The notes beneath the pieces are model-generated. The model did not search any database. It was given only the letters and a program-made list of their open reading frames with translations, and was not told the origin of the DNA. The translations under genes were made by a program, and so were the position numbers. A stretch of 64,000 nt of DNA from JBFXIE01 sp050176255 (GTDB lineage Bacteria > Pseudomonadota > Gammaproteobacteria > Burkholderiales > Burkholderiaceae_C): assembly GCF_050176255.1 (NCBI RefSeq), contig NZ_JBFXIE010000012.1, one strand, 5' to 3'. Of the stretch, positions 8,832-17,775 are shown piece after piece (within the stretch, counting starts at the first letter, position 1; each line of letters begins with the position of its first letter).

Positions 8832-10847
8832 ATGAGTCAAACCCTTTCTGCTTCGATGCTGCTGGCGGTGCCTCTGGCGCCTCTGGTCGGCTCCGCGCTT
8901 GCCGGTATCTTTGGTACGGCGTTTGGTGGTAACCGGATTGGTCGCGGTCTCTCGCACTCCCTGACCATCCTGGGCGTGTTGATCGCCTTCGTGCTTTCGG
9001 CGATGACGCTTACGAGTGTTGTATCGGACGGGGCACGCTTCGACCAAACCATCTATACCTGGATGGTGGTGGGCGGTCTGAGGATGGAGGTGGGCTTTCT
9101 CATCGACAGCCTGACAGCCATGATGATGTGCGTGGTGACGTTCGTGTCGTTGATGGTGCACATCTACACCATTGGCTACATGGAGGAAGATGAAGGCTAC
9201 AACCGCTTCTTCTCGTACATCTCGCTGTTCACCTTCTCCATGCTCATGCTGGTGATGAGCAACAACCTGCTGCAGTTATTCTTCGGCTGGGAGGCGGTGG
9301 GTCTGGTGTCGTACCTGCTGATCGGCTTCTGGTTCAAGAAGGAAACTGCCATCTTCGCGAACATGAAGGCCTTTCTGGTCAACCGGGTGGGTGACTTCGG
9401 CTTCATCCTGGGCATCGGGCTGATTGCTGCCTACACAGGCACCTTCAACTACGCCGAGATTTTCAGTAAGTCGGCTGAAATTGAAACCATGCTCTTCCCG
9501 GGCACCGACTGGATGCTGGTCACGGTGATCTGTATTTGCTTGTTTATCGGCGCCATGGGCAAGTCGGCCCAGTTTCCTTTGCATGTCTGGTTGCCGGACT
9601 CGATGGAAGGCCCCACGCCGATCTCGGCCCTGATCCATGCCGCCACGATGGTGACGGCCGGTATCTTCATGGTGTCGCGCATGTCGCCGCTGTTCGAGTT
9701 GTCCGATGCGGCCCTGAACTTCATCCTGGTGATTGGTGCCATCACTGCGCTATTCATGGGCTTTCTCGGCATCATCCAGAACGACATCAAGCGCGTTGTG
9801 GCGTACTCCACACTATCCCAGCTGGGCTACATGACGGTGGCGTTGGGTGCATCGGCTTATTCCGTGGCTGTGTTCCACCTGATGACACACGCGTTCTTCA
9901 AGGCGCTGCTGTTCCTTGGTGCTGGCTCGGTCATCATGGGAATGCACCACAACCAGGATATCCGCTGGATGGGTGGTGTGCGCAAGTACATGCCCATCAC
10001 CTGGATCACGTCTTTGCTCGGTTCGCTGGCCCTGATTGGCACGCCGCTGTTTTCGGGCTTTTATTCCAAGGACAGCATCATCGAGGCGGTGCATGCCAGC
10101 ACGTTGCCTGCTGCAGGCTTTGCACACTTTGCCGTGCTGGCGGGCGTGTTCGTGACGGCTTTCTACTCGTTCCGCATGTACTTCCTGGTGTTCCACGGCA
10201 AGGAACGCTATGACCAGAACCCGGATGCTCACCACCACGACCATCATGGCCATGACGACCAGGACCATCCAAAGGAGTCGCCGTGGGTGGTGACCTTGCC
10301 GTTGGTGTTGCTGGCGATACCCTCGGTGGTGATCGGATTCATGACCATCCAGCCGATGTTGTTTGGCAACTTCTTCGAAGGTGTGATCTTCGTGGATGCG
10401 GCGAAGCATCCGGCGATGACCAAGTTGGACGAAATTTTCCACGGCCCCTTGGCGATGGCCATCCACGGTCTGCAGACGGCGCCTTTCTGGCTGGGTCTGG
10501 CCGGGGTTGCTCTGTCCTACTACATGTACATGGTCAACCCGGCGCTGCCTGCCGCTATCAAGCGCACTTTCCAGCCAGTGCATACCTTGCTCGAAAACAA
10601 GTACTACCTGGACTGGTTCAACGAGGCAGTCCTCGCCCGCGGCGCACGGGCGCTGGGTGTTGGCCTCTGGAAGGGCGGCGACCAGGGCATCATCGACGGT
10701 GTCATCGTCAATGGCTCCTGGAAGCTTGTGGGTCGCATCGCTGGGCTGGTGCGCTGGTTCCAGTCGGGTTACATCTACCACTATGCGCTGGTCATGATCC
10801 TGGGTGTGTTCGCACTCATGACGTACTTCGTCTGGCTCAACAAGTAG
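8832..10847 (+). CDS. nuoL: NADH-quinone oxidoreductase subunit L
   Basis: NuoL (671 aa) is the distal antiporter-like proton-pumping subunit with a long lateral helix at its C-terminus. Conserved blocks include FFGWEAVGLVSYLLIGFW near residue 150 and the GKSAQFPLHVWLPDSMEGPTP segment near residue 245. A loop near residue 466 is rich in His and Asp (HHHDHHGHDDQDH), a known variable spot of this family. ATG at 8832 is chosen because it begins the normal MSQTL-type N-terminus; the frame stays open upstream to 8766, but that part overlaps nuoK. Confidence 0.96.
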   Translation: MSQTLSASMLLAVPLAPLVGSALAGIFGTAFGGNRIGRGLSHSLTILGVLIAFVLSAMTLTSVVSDGARFDQTIYTWMVVGGLRMEVGFLIDSLTAMMMCVVTFVSLMVHIYTIGYMEEDEGYNRFFSYISLFTFSMLMLVMSNNLLQLFFGWEAVGLVSYLLIGFWFKKETAIFANMKAFLVNRVGDFGFILGIGLIAAYTGTFNYAEIFSKSAEIETMLFPGTDWMLVTVICICLFIGAMGKSAQFPLHVWLPDSMEGPTPISALIHAATMVTAGIFMVSRMSPLFELSDAALNFILVIGAITALFMGFLGIIQNDIKRVVAYSTLSQLGYMTVALGASAYSVAVFHLMTHAFFKALLFLGAGSVIMGMHHNQDIRWMGGVRKYMPITWITSLLGSLALIGTPLFSGFYSKDSIIEAVHASTLPAAGFAHFAVLAGVFVTAFYSFRMYFLVFHGKERYDQNPDAHHHDHHGHDDQDHPKESPWVVTLPLVLLAIPSVVIGFMTIQPMLFGNFFEGVIFVDAAKHPAMTKLDEIFHGPLAMAIHGLQTAPFWLGLAGVALSYYMYMVNPALPAAIKRTFQPVHTLLENKYYLDWFNEAVLARGARALGVGLWKGGDQGIIDGVIVNGSWKLVGRIAGLVRWFQSGYIYHYALVMILGVFALMTYFVWLNK

Positions 10848-10860
10848 AGGGAAAAGAAAA

Positions 10861-12336
10861 ATGGGTTTGTTGAGTCTTGCCATCTGGGTGCCCATCGCAT
10901 TCGGTGCCGTATTGCTGGCCCTGGGGCGTGATGAGCATGCGCGGGCGGTGCGCTGGCTGGCGCTGGTGGGTGCCTTGCTTGGTCTTGCCGTCACCGTTCC
11001 TCTGATCTCTGGTTTTGACAACGGCAGCGCTGTGGCGCAGTTTGTCGAGAAGACCATGTGGATCGAACGTTTCAACGTCCACTACCACCTCGGGGTTGAT
11101 GGAATCGCCTTCTGGTTTGTCCCGCTCACCGCTTTCATCACGGTGATTGTGGTGATCGCCTCCTGGGAGGCGATCACCGAGCGCGTCAACCAGTACATGG
11201 GCGCGTTCCTGATTCTTTCGGGCCTGATGATTGGTGTGTTCAGCGCGCTCGACGGGATGCTGTTCTATGTGTTCTTCGAGGCCACGCTCATCCCCATGTA
11301 CCTGATCATCGGTATCTGGGGTGGGCCGAACAAGATTTACGCGGCCTTCAAGTTTTTCCTGTACACGCTGCTGGGTTCCCTGCTGATGCTGGTGGCCTTC
11401 ATCTATCTGTACAACCAGTCGGGCGGCAGCTTCGATATTGCGGCATGGCACAAACTGCCCCTGTCCGCCACTGCGCAGACCTTGCTGTTCTTCGCCTTCT
11501 TTGCCGCTTTCGCCGTGAAGGTGCCCATGTGGCCGGTGCACACCTGGCTGCCTGATGTGCACGTCGAGGCGCCGACAGGCGGCTCCGCCGTTCTGGCTGC
11601 CATCATGCTGAAGCTGGGCGCGTATGGTTTCCTGCGCTTTTCCTTGCCGATCGCGCCAGATGCATCTCACGAGTGGGCCTGGCTGATGATCGCCTTGTCG
11701 CTGGTGGCTGTCATTTACGTGGGCTTGGTGGCGATGGTGCAAAAGGATATGAAGAAGCTGGTGGCTTATTCGTCCGTTGCCCACATGGGGCTGGTCACCC
11801 TGGGTTTCTTCATCTTCAATGACGTCGGGGTCTCCGGCGGACTGGTGCAGATGATTGCCCACGGTTTCGTGTCCGGCGCCATGTTCCTGTGCATCGGCGT
11901 TTTGTATGACCGCGTGCACTCGCGCGAAATCGCGGCTTACGGAGGTGTGGTCAACACCATGCCCAAGTTTGCAGCTTTTGCCTTGCTGTTTTCGATGGCC
12001 AACTGCGGCTTGCCCGCCACGGCTGGCTTTGTCGGGGAGTGGATGGTGATCATCGGCGCCGTGAAGTTTGACTTCTGGGTGGGCCTGGGCGCAGCCTCCA
12101 GCCTGATCCTGGGCGCAAGCTACACCTTGTGGATGTACAAGCGCGTGTACCTGGGGCCAGTGACCAATGACAACGTGCGCGGCCTCGTGGACATCAACGG
12201 GCGCGAGTTCCTCGTCCTGGCGCTGCTGGCTATTGCCGTGCTGTACATGGGCATCTATCCCAAGCCCTTCACGGATGTGATGGACGCCTCCGTGGCCGAC
12301 CTGCTCAGGCATGTGGCGCAATCCAAGCTCAACTGA
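10861..12336 (+). CDS. nuoM: NADH-quinone oxidoreductase subunit M
   Basis: NuoM (491 aa) is the middle antiporter-like proton-pumping subunit, with about 14 membrane segments. Family hallmarks include the FFEATLIPMYLIIGIWGG block near residue 140 with its conserved glutamate, the KVPMWPVHTWLPDVHVEAPT block near residue 220 and the broken-helix lysines that follow. A GAGGGAAAAGAAAA stretch precedes the ATG. It is spaced 13 bases from nuoL and 24 bases from nuoN. Confidence 0.97.
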   Translation: MGLLSLAIWVPIAFGAVLLALGRDEHARAVRWLALVGALLGLAVTVPLISGFDNGSAVAQFVEKTMWIERFNVHYHLGVDGIAFWFVPLTAFITVIVVIASWEAITERVNQYMGAFLILSGLMIGVFSALDGMLFYVFFEATLIPMYLIIGIWGGPNKIYAAFKFFLYTLLGSLLMLVAFIYLYNQSGGSFDIAAWHKLPLSATAQTLLFFAFFAAFAVKVPMWPVHTWLPDVHVEAPTGGSAVLAAIMLKLGAYGFLRFSLPIAPDASHEWAWLMIALSLVAVIYVGLVAMVQKDMKKLVAYSSVAHMGLVTLGFFIFNDVGVSGGLVQMIAHGFVSGAMFLCIGVLYDRVHSREIAAYGGVVNTMPKFAAFALLFSMANCGLPATAGFVGEWMVIIGAVKFDFWVGLGAASSLILGASYTLWMYKRVYLGPVTNDNVRGLVDINGREFLVLALLAIAVLYMGIYPKPFTDVMDASVADLLRHVAQSKLN

Positions 12337-12360
12337 CCAGACTGAACTGAGAGAAACGAG

Positions 12361-13854
12361 ATGATTGACAACATCAGCTGGCTGGCGATTTACCCCGAGA
12401 TCGTGCTGCTGGTCATGGCTTGCGTGATCGCACTGGTGGACCTTGGCGTAACCAGCACCCGCCGCACCGGAACTTACGTGCTCACCATGCTGACCCTCGC
12501 GGTGGTGGCTGCGTTGCAGGCCATGTACGCGACCAGCGGCAACACCTTCTACGCTTGGGGCAACATGGTGGTCAGCGACGCCATGGGCAACTGGCTCAAG
12601 TGCTTTGCCACCGTGGCCGTGATGGTCGTGCTTGTCTATGGGCGCCCCTACGCGGCCGATCGCGACATGCTGCGCGGCGGTGAACTGTTCACGTTGACCA
12701 TGCTTGCCCTGCTGGGCATGTTCGTGCTGATTTCGGCCAACAACTTCCTGTTGATTTATCTGGGACTGGAGTTGATGACGCTTTCCAGCTACGCGCTGGT
12801 GGCCATGCGTCGCGACAACGCCACGGCGACCGAAGCCGCAATGAAGTACTTCGTGCTGGGTGCGATGGCCAGCGGCTTCCTGCTGTACGGCTTGTCGATG
12901 CTTTATGGCGCCACCGGTTCCCTGGATATCGGCCAGGTTTTCAAGGCCATCAACGCCGGTCAGATTCGCCATCAGGTACTGGTTTTCGGGCTGGTTTTCG
13001 TCGTTGCCGGCCTGGCATTCAAGCTGGGGGCCGTTCCTTTCCACATGTGGGTGCCTGACGTTTACCAAGGCGCTCCGACTGCCGTGACGCTTTTCATCGG
13101 CAGCGCACCCAAGCTGGCAGCCTTTGCCATGGTGATGCGCCTGCTGGTGGATGGGCTGCTGCCGCTGGCGATTGACTGGCAGCAGATGCTCGCAGTGCTG
13201 GCCATCGGGTCGCTGCTGGTGGGCAACCTGGCTGCGATCATGCAGGCCAACCTCAAGCGCATGCTGGCGTACTCCACCATCTCGCAGATGGGCTTCGTGC
13301 TGCTGGGCCTGATGTCGGGTGTCGTGCATGGCAACGTGGACGCCACCGCGGTGGAAAACGCCTACAGCTCAGCCATGTTCTACATGGTGACCTATGTGCT
13401 GACCACATTGGCGGCCTTTGGCGTGATCCTGCTACTGGCTCGCGAGGGTTTCGAAAGTGAAGAAATTTCCGACCTGTCCGGCCTGAATCAGCGCAGTCCG
13501 CTCTATGCGGGCGTGATGGCGGTGTGCCTGTTCTCCATGGCCGGCATTCCTCCGCTGGTGGGTTTCTACGCCAAGATGTCGGTGCTGCAGGCGCTGGTCG
13601 CGTCTGGCCAGGCGTTGCACATTGCGCTGGCGGTGTTTGCCGTGATCATGTCGCTCATCGGGGCGTTCTATTACCTGCGCGTGGTGAAAGTCATGTACTT
13701 TGACGCGCCGTTGACGGCCACCAGCGTGTCCGCGCCGCTGGATGTGCGTGTCGTGCTGACCATCAATGGTGCGCTGGTCTTGATTCTGGGCCTGCTGCCC
13801 GGTGGCTTGATGGCGTTGTGCGCGGACGCCATAGTGCGCGCTCTGGCCACCTGA
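12361..13854 (+). CDS. nuoN: NADH-quinone oxidoreductase subunit N
   Basis: NuoN (497 aa) is the third antiporter-like proton-pumping subunit of complex I. The LIYLGLELMTLSSYALVAM block near residue 130 holds the conserved glutamate, and the KLGAVPFHMWVPDVYQGAPT block follows near residue 220. It is the last nuo gene of the operon. The start is preceded by a GAGAGAAACGAG purine-rich stretch. Length and motifs are ordinary. Confidence 0.97.
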   Translation: MIDNISWLAIYPEIVLLVMACVIALVDLGVTSTRRTGTYVLTMLTLAVVAALQAMYATSGNTFYAWGNMVVSDAMGNWLKCFATVAVMVVLVYGRPYAADRDMLRGGELFTLTMLALLGMFVLISANNFLLIYLGLELMTLSSYALVAMRRDNATATEAAMKYFVLGAMASGFLLYGLSMLYGATGSLDIGQVFKAINAGQIRHQVLVFGLVFVVAGLAFKLGAVPFHMWVPDVYQGAPTAVTLFIGSAPKLAAFAMVMRLLVDGLLPLAIDWQQMLAVLAIGSLLVGNLAAIMQANLKRMLAYSTISQMGFVLLGLMSGVVHGNVDATAVENAYSSAMFYMVTYVLTTLAAFGVILLLAREGFESEEISDLSGLNQRSPLYAGVMAVCLFSMAGIPPLVGFYAKMSVLQALVASGQALHIALAVFAVIMSLIGAFYYLRVVKVMYFDAPLTATSVSAPLDVRVVLTINGALVLILGLLPGGLMALCADAIVRALAT

Positions 13855-13870
13855 CGAAAGGGCGATTGTC

Positions 13871-14194
13871 ATGACCCAGACCGGGTCCATCTGGCTTGTG
13901 ATTGTGCTGGCGCTGGTCGCCGCCAATCTGCCCTTTGTCAATGACCGCTGGTTGCTTGTGGGTGCGAGTGCGCAGGGGCGCAAGCCGCTCTTTGCGCGTG
14001 CCTTGGAGTTGCTGGCGTTGTACTTTGTCGTGGGCACATTTGCCCTGGCGCTTGAAAAGCGCGCTGGGCAGATAGCGCCCCAGGGTTGGGAGTTTTATGT
14101 CGTCACGGGTGCCTTGTTTGTGACGTTGGCTTTTCCCGGCTTTGTCTATCGCTACCTGATGCGCCGCGGCGCGCCTACCGGCGCGCAGGATTGA
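13871..14194 (+). CDS. DUF2818 family membrane protein
   Basis: A 107-residue integral membrane protein of the DUF2818 family, which in beta-proteobacteria regularly sits directly after nuoN. Three hydrophobic segments can be read (about residues 5-20, 47-62 and 78-95). Its function is not known. The position 16 bases after nuoN, with a GAAAGGG ribosome site, suggests it is co-transcribed with the nuo operon; a role in complex I assembly or membrane insertion is only a guess from this context. Confidence 0.8.
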   Translation: MTQTGSIWLVIVLALVAANLPFVNDRWLLVGASAQGRKPLFARALELLALYFVVGTFALALEKRAGQIAPQGWEFYVVTGALFVTLAFPGFVYRYLMRRGAPTGAQD

Positions 14195-14207
14195 CGGGGT
14201 TTTTGCA

Positions 14208-14669
14208 TTGAAGGTTCTTGATCTTCTGTGCCCTTTGGATCACGCATTCGAGGGCTGGTTTGCGAGTGAAGAGGACCTCCACGACCAGCTCGCGCGCGGC
14301 CTGATCCAATGCCCGATGTGCGGTAGCGCCCAGGTGCGCAAGGGGCTGAGTGCTCCGCGCCTGAATTTGCGGTCCGCTCTTCCTGATGCTGGCGATCGCC
14401 AGGGCGCGGAGCCCGCCGGCTTTGCAGCAGATACACCCCCGCAGGCGCTTCAGGCCGCATGGTTGGCCCTGGCGCGCGAGATTGTCGCGAATACCGAAGA
14501 CGTCGGTTCGCAGTTTGCGTCGCTGGCGCGGCGCATGCACCATGGCGAAGCGCAACCGCGCGGCATACGCGGCCAGGCCACGCCGCAAGAAACGGCCGAC
14601 TTGCTCAACGAAGGCATTGCCGTATTGCCGCTGCCCTTGCCACTGGCGGCCAAAGAACCACTCCAGTAA
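14208..14669 (+). CDS. DUF1178 family zinc-ribbon-like protein
   Basis: A 153-residue soluble protein of the DUF1178 family. The N-terminus (KVLDLLCPLDHAFEGWF) and the CPMCGSAQVRKGLSAPRLN block near residue 38 match the family pattern and suggest a small zinc ribbon. The start appears to be TTG at 14208: no ATG gives the conserved N-terminus. It follows DUF2818 by 13 bases and is probably the last gene of the nuo transcript. Function unknown. Confidence 0.75.
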   Translation: MKVLDLLCPLDHAFEGWFASEEDLHDQLARGLIQCPMCGSAQVRKGLSAPRLNLRSALPDAGDRQGAEPAGFAADTPPQALQAAWLALAREIVANTEDVGSQFASLARRMHHGEAQPRGIRGQATPQETADLLNEGIAVLPLPLPLAAKEPLQ

Positions 14670-14749
14670 GCTGGGCACGCTGGCGCCGTACCGGGCTTGC
14701 GCCAGCAGGCGCGCACCGGCCAGTGCAGCCCACTCGGCGCGGTACGTGC

Positions 14750-15436
14750 TTACATACCAAGGGATTTGAGCAGCGCTTCAGTGTCTTCGTCCGCTGTGGG
14801 TGCTGGAGCTGGCATGGGTGTCGCGGCTGCGGACTGAGCCATAAGGGCATCCGGGTCGGGCGCTGTTTGTGGCTCGAAGTCGTAGAGCTTGATGAACTGC
14901 GTACGGTCGATGGCCAACTCCAGGTAAAAAATATTGTTGTTGCCGGTGTAGAAAGTCACGCGGCGCGCCTCGGGCTGATCCAGGTTGGCGTCCACGCTCA
15001 GCATCACCTGCTGATTCAGCACCAGCATCTTGGGCTGGTTTTGCGTGATGTGGGTTTGCAGTTCGCGCCGCACTTTGCTGGTGAAGTCGCCCGCCACCTG
15101 GTTCATCAGTTCCCCCATGACGTTGCTCACTTCGTCAGACGTGAACGAGCCAGCCAGATCAGCGGCGGACATGCCCATGCTGACCATGTAGCGTTCATAG
15201 ATTTCCATCGCTGCGGGGGCGGAGAAGTTGAGGATCATCAACCCGCAGAAGCCGCCATCAAACAAGACAAAGCAGCCGATGTCCGGCTTCAGGCAGGTCT
15301 TCGTGATGCGTTGCACCATCCCTGAGTAATGCACCGGCCCCTGCGTTGCCATGGACAGCACGCGCGTCACGGAATTACACAAAGAGATGAGCACGTCTTC
15401 AGTGCCATAGACGGCGGTGGTGGTCGCAGAGGTCAT
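14750..15436 (-). CDS. DUF3334 family protein (CheX/CheC-like fold suspected)
   Basis: A DUF3334 protein of about 228 residues, recognised from the conserved YGTEDVLISLCNSVTRVL start, the DIGCFVLFDGGFCGLMILNF middle and the NNNIFYLELAID stretch. The GELMNQVAGDF segment resembles the helix pattern of CheC/CheX phosphatases, so a chemotaxis or c-di-GMP related role is possible but inferred. The start is uncertain: ATG at 15436 fits homolog length, but in-frame alternatives lie at 15487 and 15553, and no good ribosome site precedes any of them. The C-terminus has an Ala/Pro-rich linker and a DEDTEALLKSLGM tail. It stands alone on the minus strand. Confidence 0.7.
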   Translation of the reverse strand: MTSATTTAVYGTEDVLISLCNSVTRVLSMATQGPVHYSGMVQRITKTCLKPDIGCFVLFDGGFCGLMILNFSAPAAMEIYERYMVSMGMSAADLAGSFTSDEVSNVMGELMNQVAGDFTSKVRRELQTHITQNQPKMLVLNQQVMLSVDANLDQPEARRVTFYTGNNNIFYLELAIDRTQFIKLYDFEPQTAPDPDALMAQSAAATPMPAPAPTADEDTEALLKSLGM

Positions 15437-15730
15437 GTCGGTTGAGAAGATGGGGATAGGGCTTTGCCAATTCTTGGCATCCATCATGACATGGCGTATC
15501 TGCACATGCCTGGGCGACCGTTGGAAGATCAAGGCGTTTGCTGCGCTGTTCATTAATTTTGAATTCAAACGTCAATCCAGTTGAAACCCAGCGCATGATT
15601 GGCTACCTAAACTGTTGACTTCTTTGATTCCCCTGGCCCCGTCGGCTAACGGCTATGGCGCCAAAGGACTTTGCACCGCGCACGCAGAGCTGTTCTGCAG
15701 CGAATCACCAATCACCTGACTGCACCGCCC

Positions 15731-16297
15731 ATGAACACTTCTGCCGCACCAGCCACCGCCCGCTATGGCGCCACCGCCATTGCCTTGCACTGGGTGTTGG
15801 GGCTGGCCATCGTGGCACTCTTTGGCGTGGGCTGGTACATGACCGGGCTGCCGTTCTCGCCCCAACGTCTGAAGCTCTACAACTGGCATAAATGGGCGGG
15901 TGTGGCCATTCTGGGGTTGTCTGCCATGCGCCTGGCATGGCGTCTGGCCAACCGGCCACCGGCTTTGCCGGCCGAAGTGCAATCCGCCATGCCGCGCTGG
16001 CAGCAACTGGCCCATCATGGAGTGCACCATTTGCTGTATGCGTTGTTTTTCGTCGTGCCCCTGGTGGGCTGGGCCTACAGCTCGGCGGCGGGGTTCCCGA
16101 TAGTGTTTCTTGGATTGATCCCGCTGCCCGATTTCGTGCCCGCGAGCCCCGCGCTGGCTGAGACCCTCAAGCCCTGGCATGCGTGGACCGCCTATGCGCT
16201 GGCAGGTCTGGTTGCCTTGCACGTGGCGGCAGCCCTCAAACACCACTTTGTGGACCGCGACGGCCTGATCGGCCGGATGCTGCCTGCCCGGCCCTGA
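15731..16297 (+). CDS. Cytochrome b561 family protein
   Basis: A 188-residue, four-helix membrane cytochrome of the bacterial b561 (CybB-like) family that probably binds haem b and passes electrons between quinol and a periplasmic partner. Candidate haem histidines are H20 (ALHWVLG), H53 (YNWHKWAG), the HHGVHH cluster near residue 100 and those of the last helix (ALHVAAALKHHF). ATG at 15731 begins the normal N-terminus. Two secreted YceI proteins follow in the same direction with gaps of 83 and 62 bases, and b561 genes next to yceI are a recurrent arrangement (as in E. coli yceJ-yceI). Confidence 0.9.
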   Translation: MNTSAAPATARYGATAIALHWVLGLAIVALFGVGWYMTGLPFSPQRLKLYNWHKWAGVAILGLSAMRLAWRLANRPPALPAEVQSAMPRWQQLAHHGVHHLLYALFFVVPLVGWAYSSAAGFPIVFLGLIPLPDFVPASPALAETLKPWHAWTAYALAGLVALHVAAALKHHFVDRDGLIGRMLPARP

Positions 16298-16380
16298 CGC
16301 GTGACCGGCATGCACAGCGGGCGACTTGCCCCGCAGTGCCGGTTTTTCCTTTCCTGAACAACTATCTGGAGCCGTTCACG

Positions 16381-16962
16381 ATGACTCAATTGACTCTCCG
16401 ACGCCGCGTGGCCCTGTGGCTGGCTGGTGCCTTCCTTTTGGCCGGTGGCGCGGCGCATGCGCAACAAAAACTGCTGCTTGACCAAAGCGAGATCGTCTTC
16501 GTCAGCAAGCAAATGGGTGTGCCCGTTGAAGGCCGGTTCAAGAAGTTCGATGCACAGGTGGCGTTCGATCCTGCCAAGCCCGCGACCAGCAAGGTGGCCT
16601 TCTCGGTGGACACTGGTAGCGCGACGCTGGGTGTGCGCGAAACCGATGCCGAACTGCCCAAGGCCGTGTGGTTCAACGTTCCCAGGTTTGCGCAGGCCAC
16701 CTTCCAGTCCAGCGCCATCAAGGCGGTGGGCGCCGGCAAATACGAGGTGGTCGGCAAGCTCGCCATCAAGGGCGCCACGCAGGATGTGACGGTGCCAGTC
16801 ACTCTCACGCAGAACGGTGCCACCACCGTCGCCGCCGGCAGCTTTGTCATCAAGCGCCTGGCGTTCAAGATTGGCGAGAACGAGTGGGCTGACACTTCCA
16901 TGGTGGCTGACGACGTGCAGGTCAAGTTCAAGCTGGCCCTGGCCGGCGTGCCCAAGTTCTGA
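16381..16962 (+). CDS. YceI family periplasmic protein (first copy)
   Basis: A 193-residue YceI-like protein. A Sec signal peptide is visible: RRR followed by a hydrophobic core and a cleavage site after A27 (GGAAHA). The mature part forms the lipocalin-like beta barrel of the family, which binds long polyisoprenoid or amide ligands in structurally studied members. It is preceded by an ATCTGGAG-type ribosome site. Its mature N-terminus and core differ clearly from the second copy just downstream, so the pair looks like an old duplication or two different family branches and not a recent tandem copy. Confidence 0.88.
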   Translation: MTQLTLRRRVALWLAGAFLLAGGAAHAQQKLLLDQSEIVFVSKQMGVPVEGRFKKFDAQVAFDPAKPATSKVAFSVDTGSATLGVRETDAELPKAVWFNVPRFAQATFQSSAIKAVGAGKYEVVGKLAIKGATQDVTVPVTLTQNGATTVAAGSFVIKRLAFKIGENEWADTSMVADDVQVKFKLALAGVPKF

Positions 16963-17024
16963 TGGTTTTTTCTCTGTTTTTCGTGTCCCTTTTGTTTTCA
17001 TCCAACCCCTAGGAGTATCCCTAC

Positions 17025-17600
17025 ATGCGTTCCACCTTTTTCGCCATTGCCGCCGCAGCTGCCCTGACCGCCGGTGCCGTGCACGCCGAGCCCGCCACCT
17101 ATGCCGTGGATCCCACGCATACCTTTGCCACGTTCGAGATCGACCACTTTGGCGCCAGCGTCAATCGCGGCCGCTTCAACAAGAAAGAAGGCACGGTGCA
17201 GTTCGACAAGGCCGCCAAGACCGGCAAGGTGGAGCTGACGCTGCACATCGACTCCATCGACACCGGCACGGAGATGTTCGACAAGCACCTGACCAGCGCC
17301 GAGATTTTTGACGCAGGCCAGTTCCCCACTGCCAAGTTCGTGGGCGACAAGTTCACCTTCAAGGGCGACAAACTGACGGCAGTGGCCGGCAGCCTGACCA
17401 TCAAGGGCAAGACGCAGCCCGTGACCCTCAAAGCCAACCAGTTCACCTGCTACGACAACCCCATGCTCAAGCGCGAAGTGTGCGGCGGCGACTTCGAGAC
17501 CACCATTGACCGTACCGCGTTCGGCGTGAACTACGGCGTGGAATACGGCTTCCCCAAGAAGGTTCGCATCGTCGCCCAGATCGAGGCTGTGAAGCAGTAA
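17025..17600 (+). CDS. YceI family periplasmic protein (second copy)
   Basis: A 191-residue YceI protein with a signal peptide cleaved after A21 (AGAVHA). The mature sequence begins with the classical YAVDPTHTFATFEIDHFG motif and ends with a FGVNYGVEYGFPKKVRIVAQIEA block, closer to the E. coli YceI type than the first copy. An AGGAGTATCCC ribosome site precedes the ATG. A strong hairpin lies about 40 bases after the stop, so this is probably the end of the b561-yceI-yceI unit. Confidence 0.92.
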   Translation: MRSTFFAIAAAAALTAGAVHAEPATYAVDPTHTFATFEIDHFGASVNRGRFNKKEGTVQFDKAAKTGKVELTLHIDSIDTGTEMFDKHLTSAEIFDAGQFPTAKFVGDKFTFKGDKLTAVAGSLTIKGKTQPVTLKANQFTCYDNPMLKREVCGGDFETTIDRTAFGVNYGVEYGFPKKVRIVAQIEAVKQ

Positions 17601-17641
17601 TTGCGTCGCTGTAGTGCCCGCGGTCTGCTTTCGTGGGACGA

Positions 17642-17679
17642 AATAGCAAACGCCGACCCTCGGGTCGGCGTTTGCTATT
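17642..17679 (+). terminator. Strong inverted repeat, probable terminator of the yceI unit
   Basis: A perfect 16-bp stem (arms at 17642-17657 and 17664-17679) encloses a six-base CCTCGG loop. The A-rich left end and T-containing right end make it able to act in both directions; there is no long T run, so its efficiency as an intrinsic terminator is uncertain. It separates the yceI unit from the convergent FUSC gene. Confidence 0.7.
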
Positions 17680-17714
17680 GATATATGAGCTATCAGCGCT
17701 TGTTGCTTATGGCC
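17680..17714 (+). repeat. Degenerate copy of the dispersed AGCTNNCAGCGCTT repeat
   Basis: The stretch contains GAGCTATCAGCGCTTGTTGC, the left arm of the repeat family found at several other places in this window (22.77, 23.45, 38.11, 41.33 and 43.62 kb). The right arm is not preserved here. It lies directly after the terminator hairpin. Confidence 0.5.
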
Positions 17715-17775
17715 TTGCTGCCGATTTGACTTGTTATCACGCTGCGCGCCCACTGCACGCCCACTGCACTTGTCT

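Noticed and set aside
10837..13329. Very long open frame on the minus strand across nuoM and nuoN
   Set aside because: It is antisense to two certain membrane-protein genes and its translation is rich in His, Gln and Arg without any domain. It is a shadow of high-GC codon bias.
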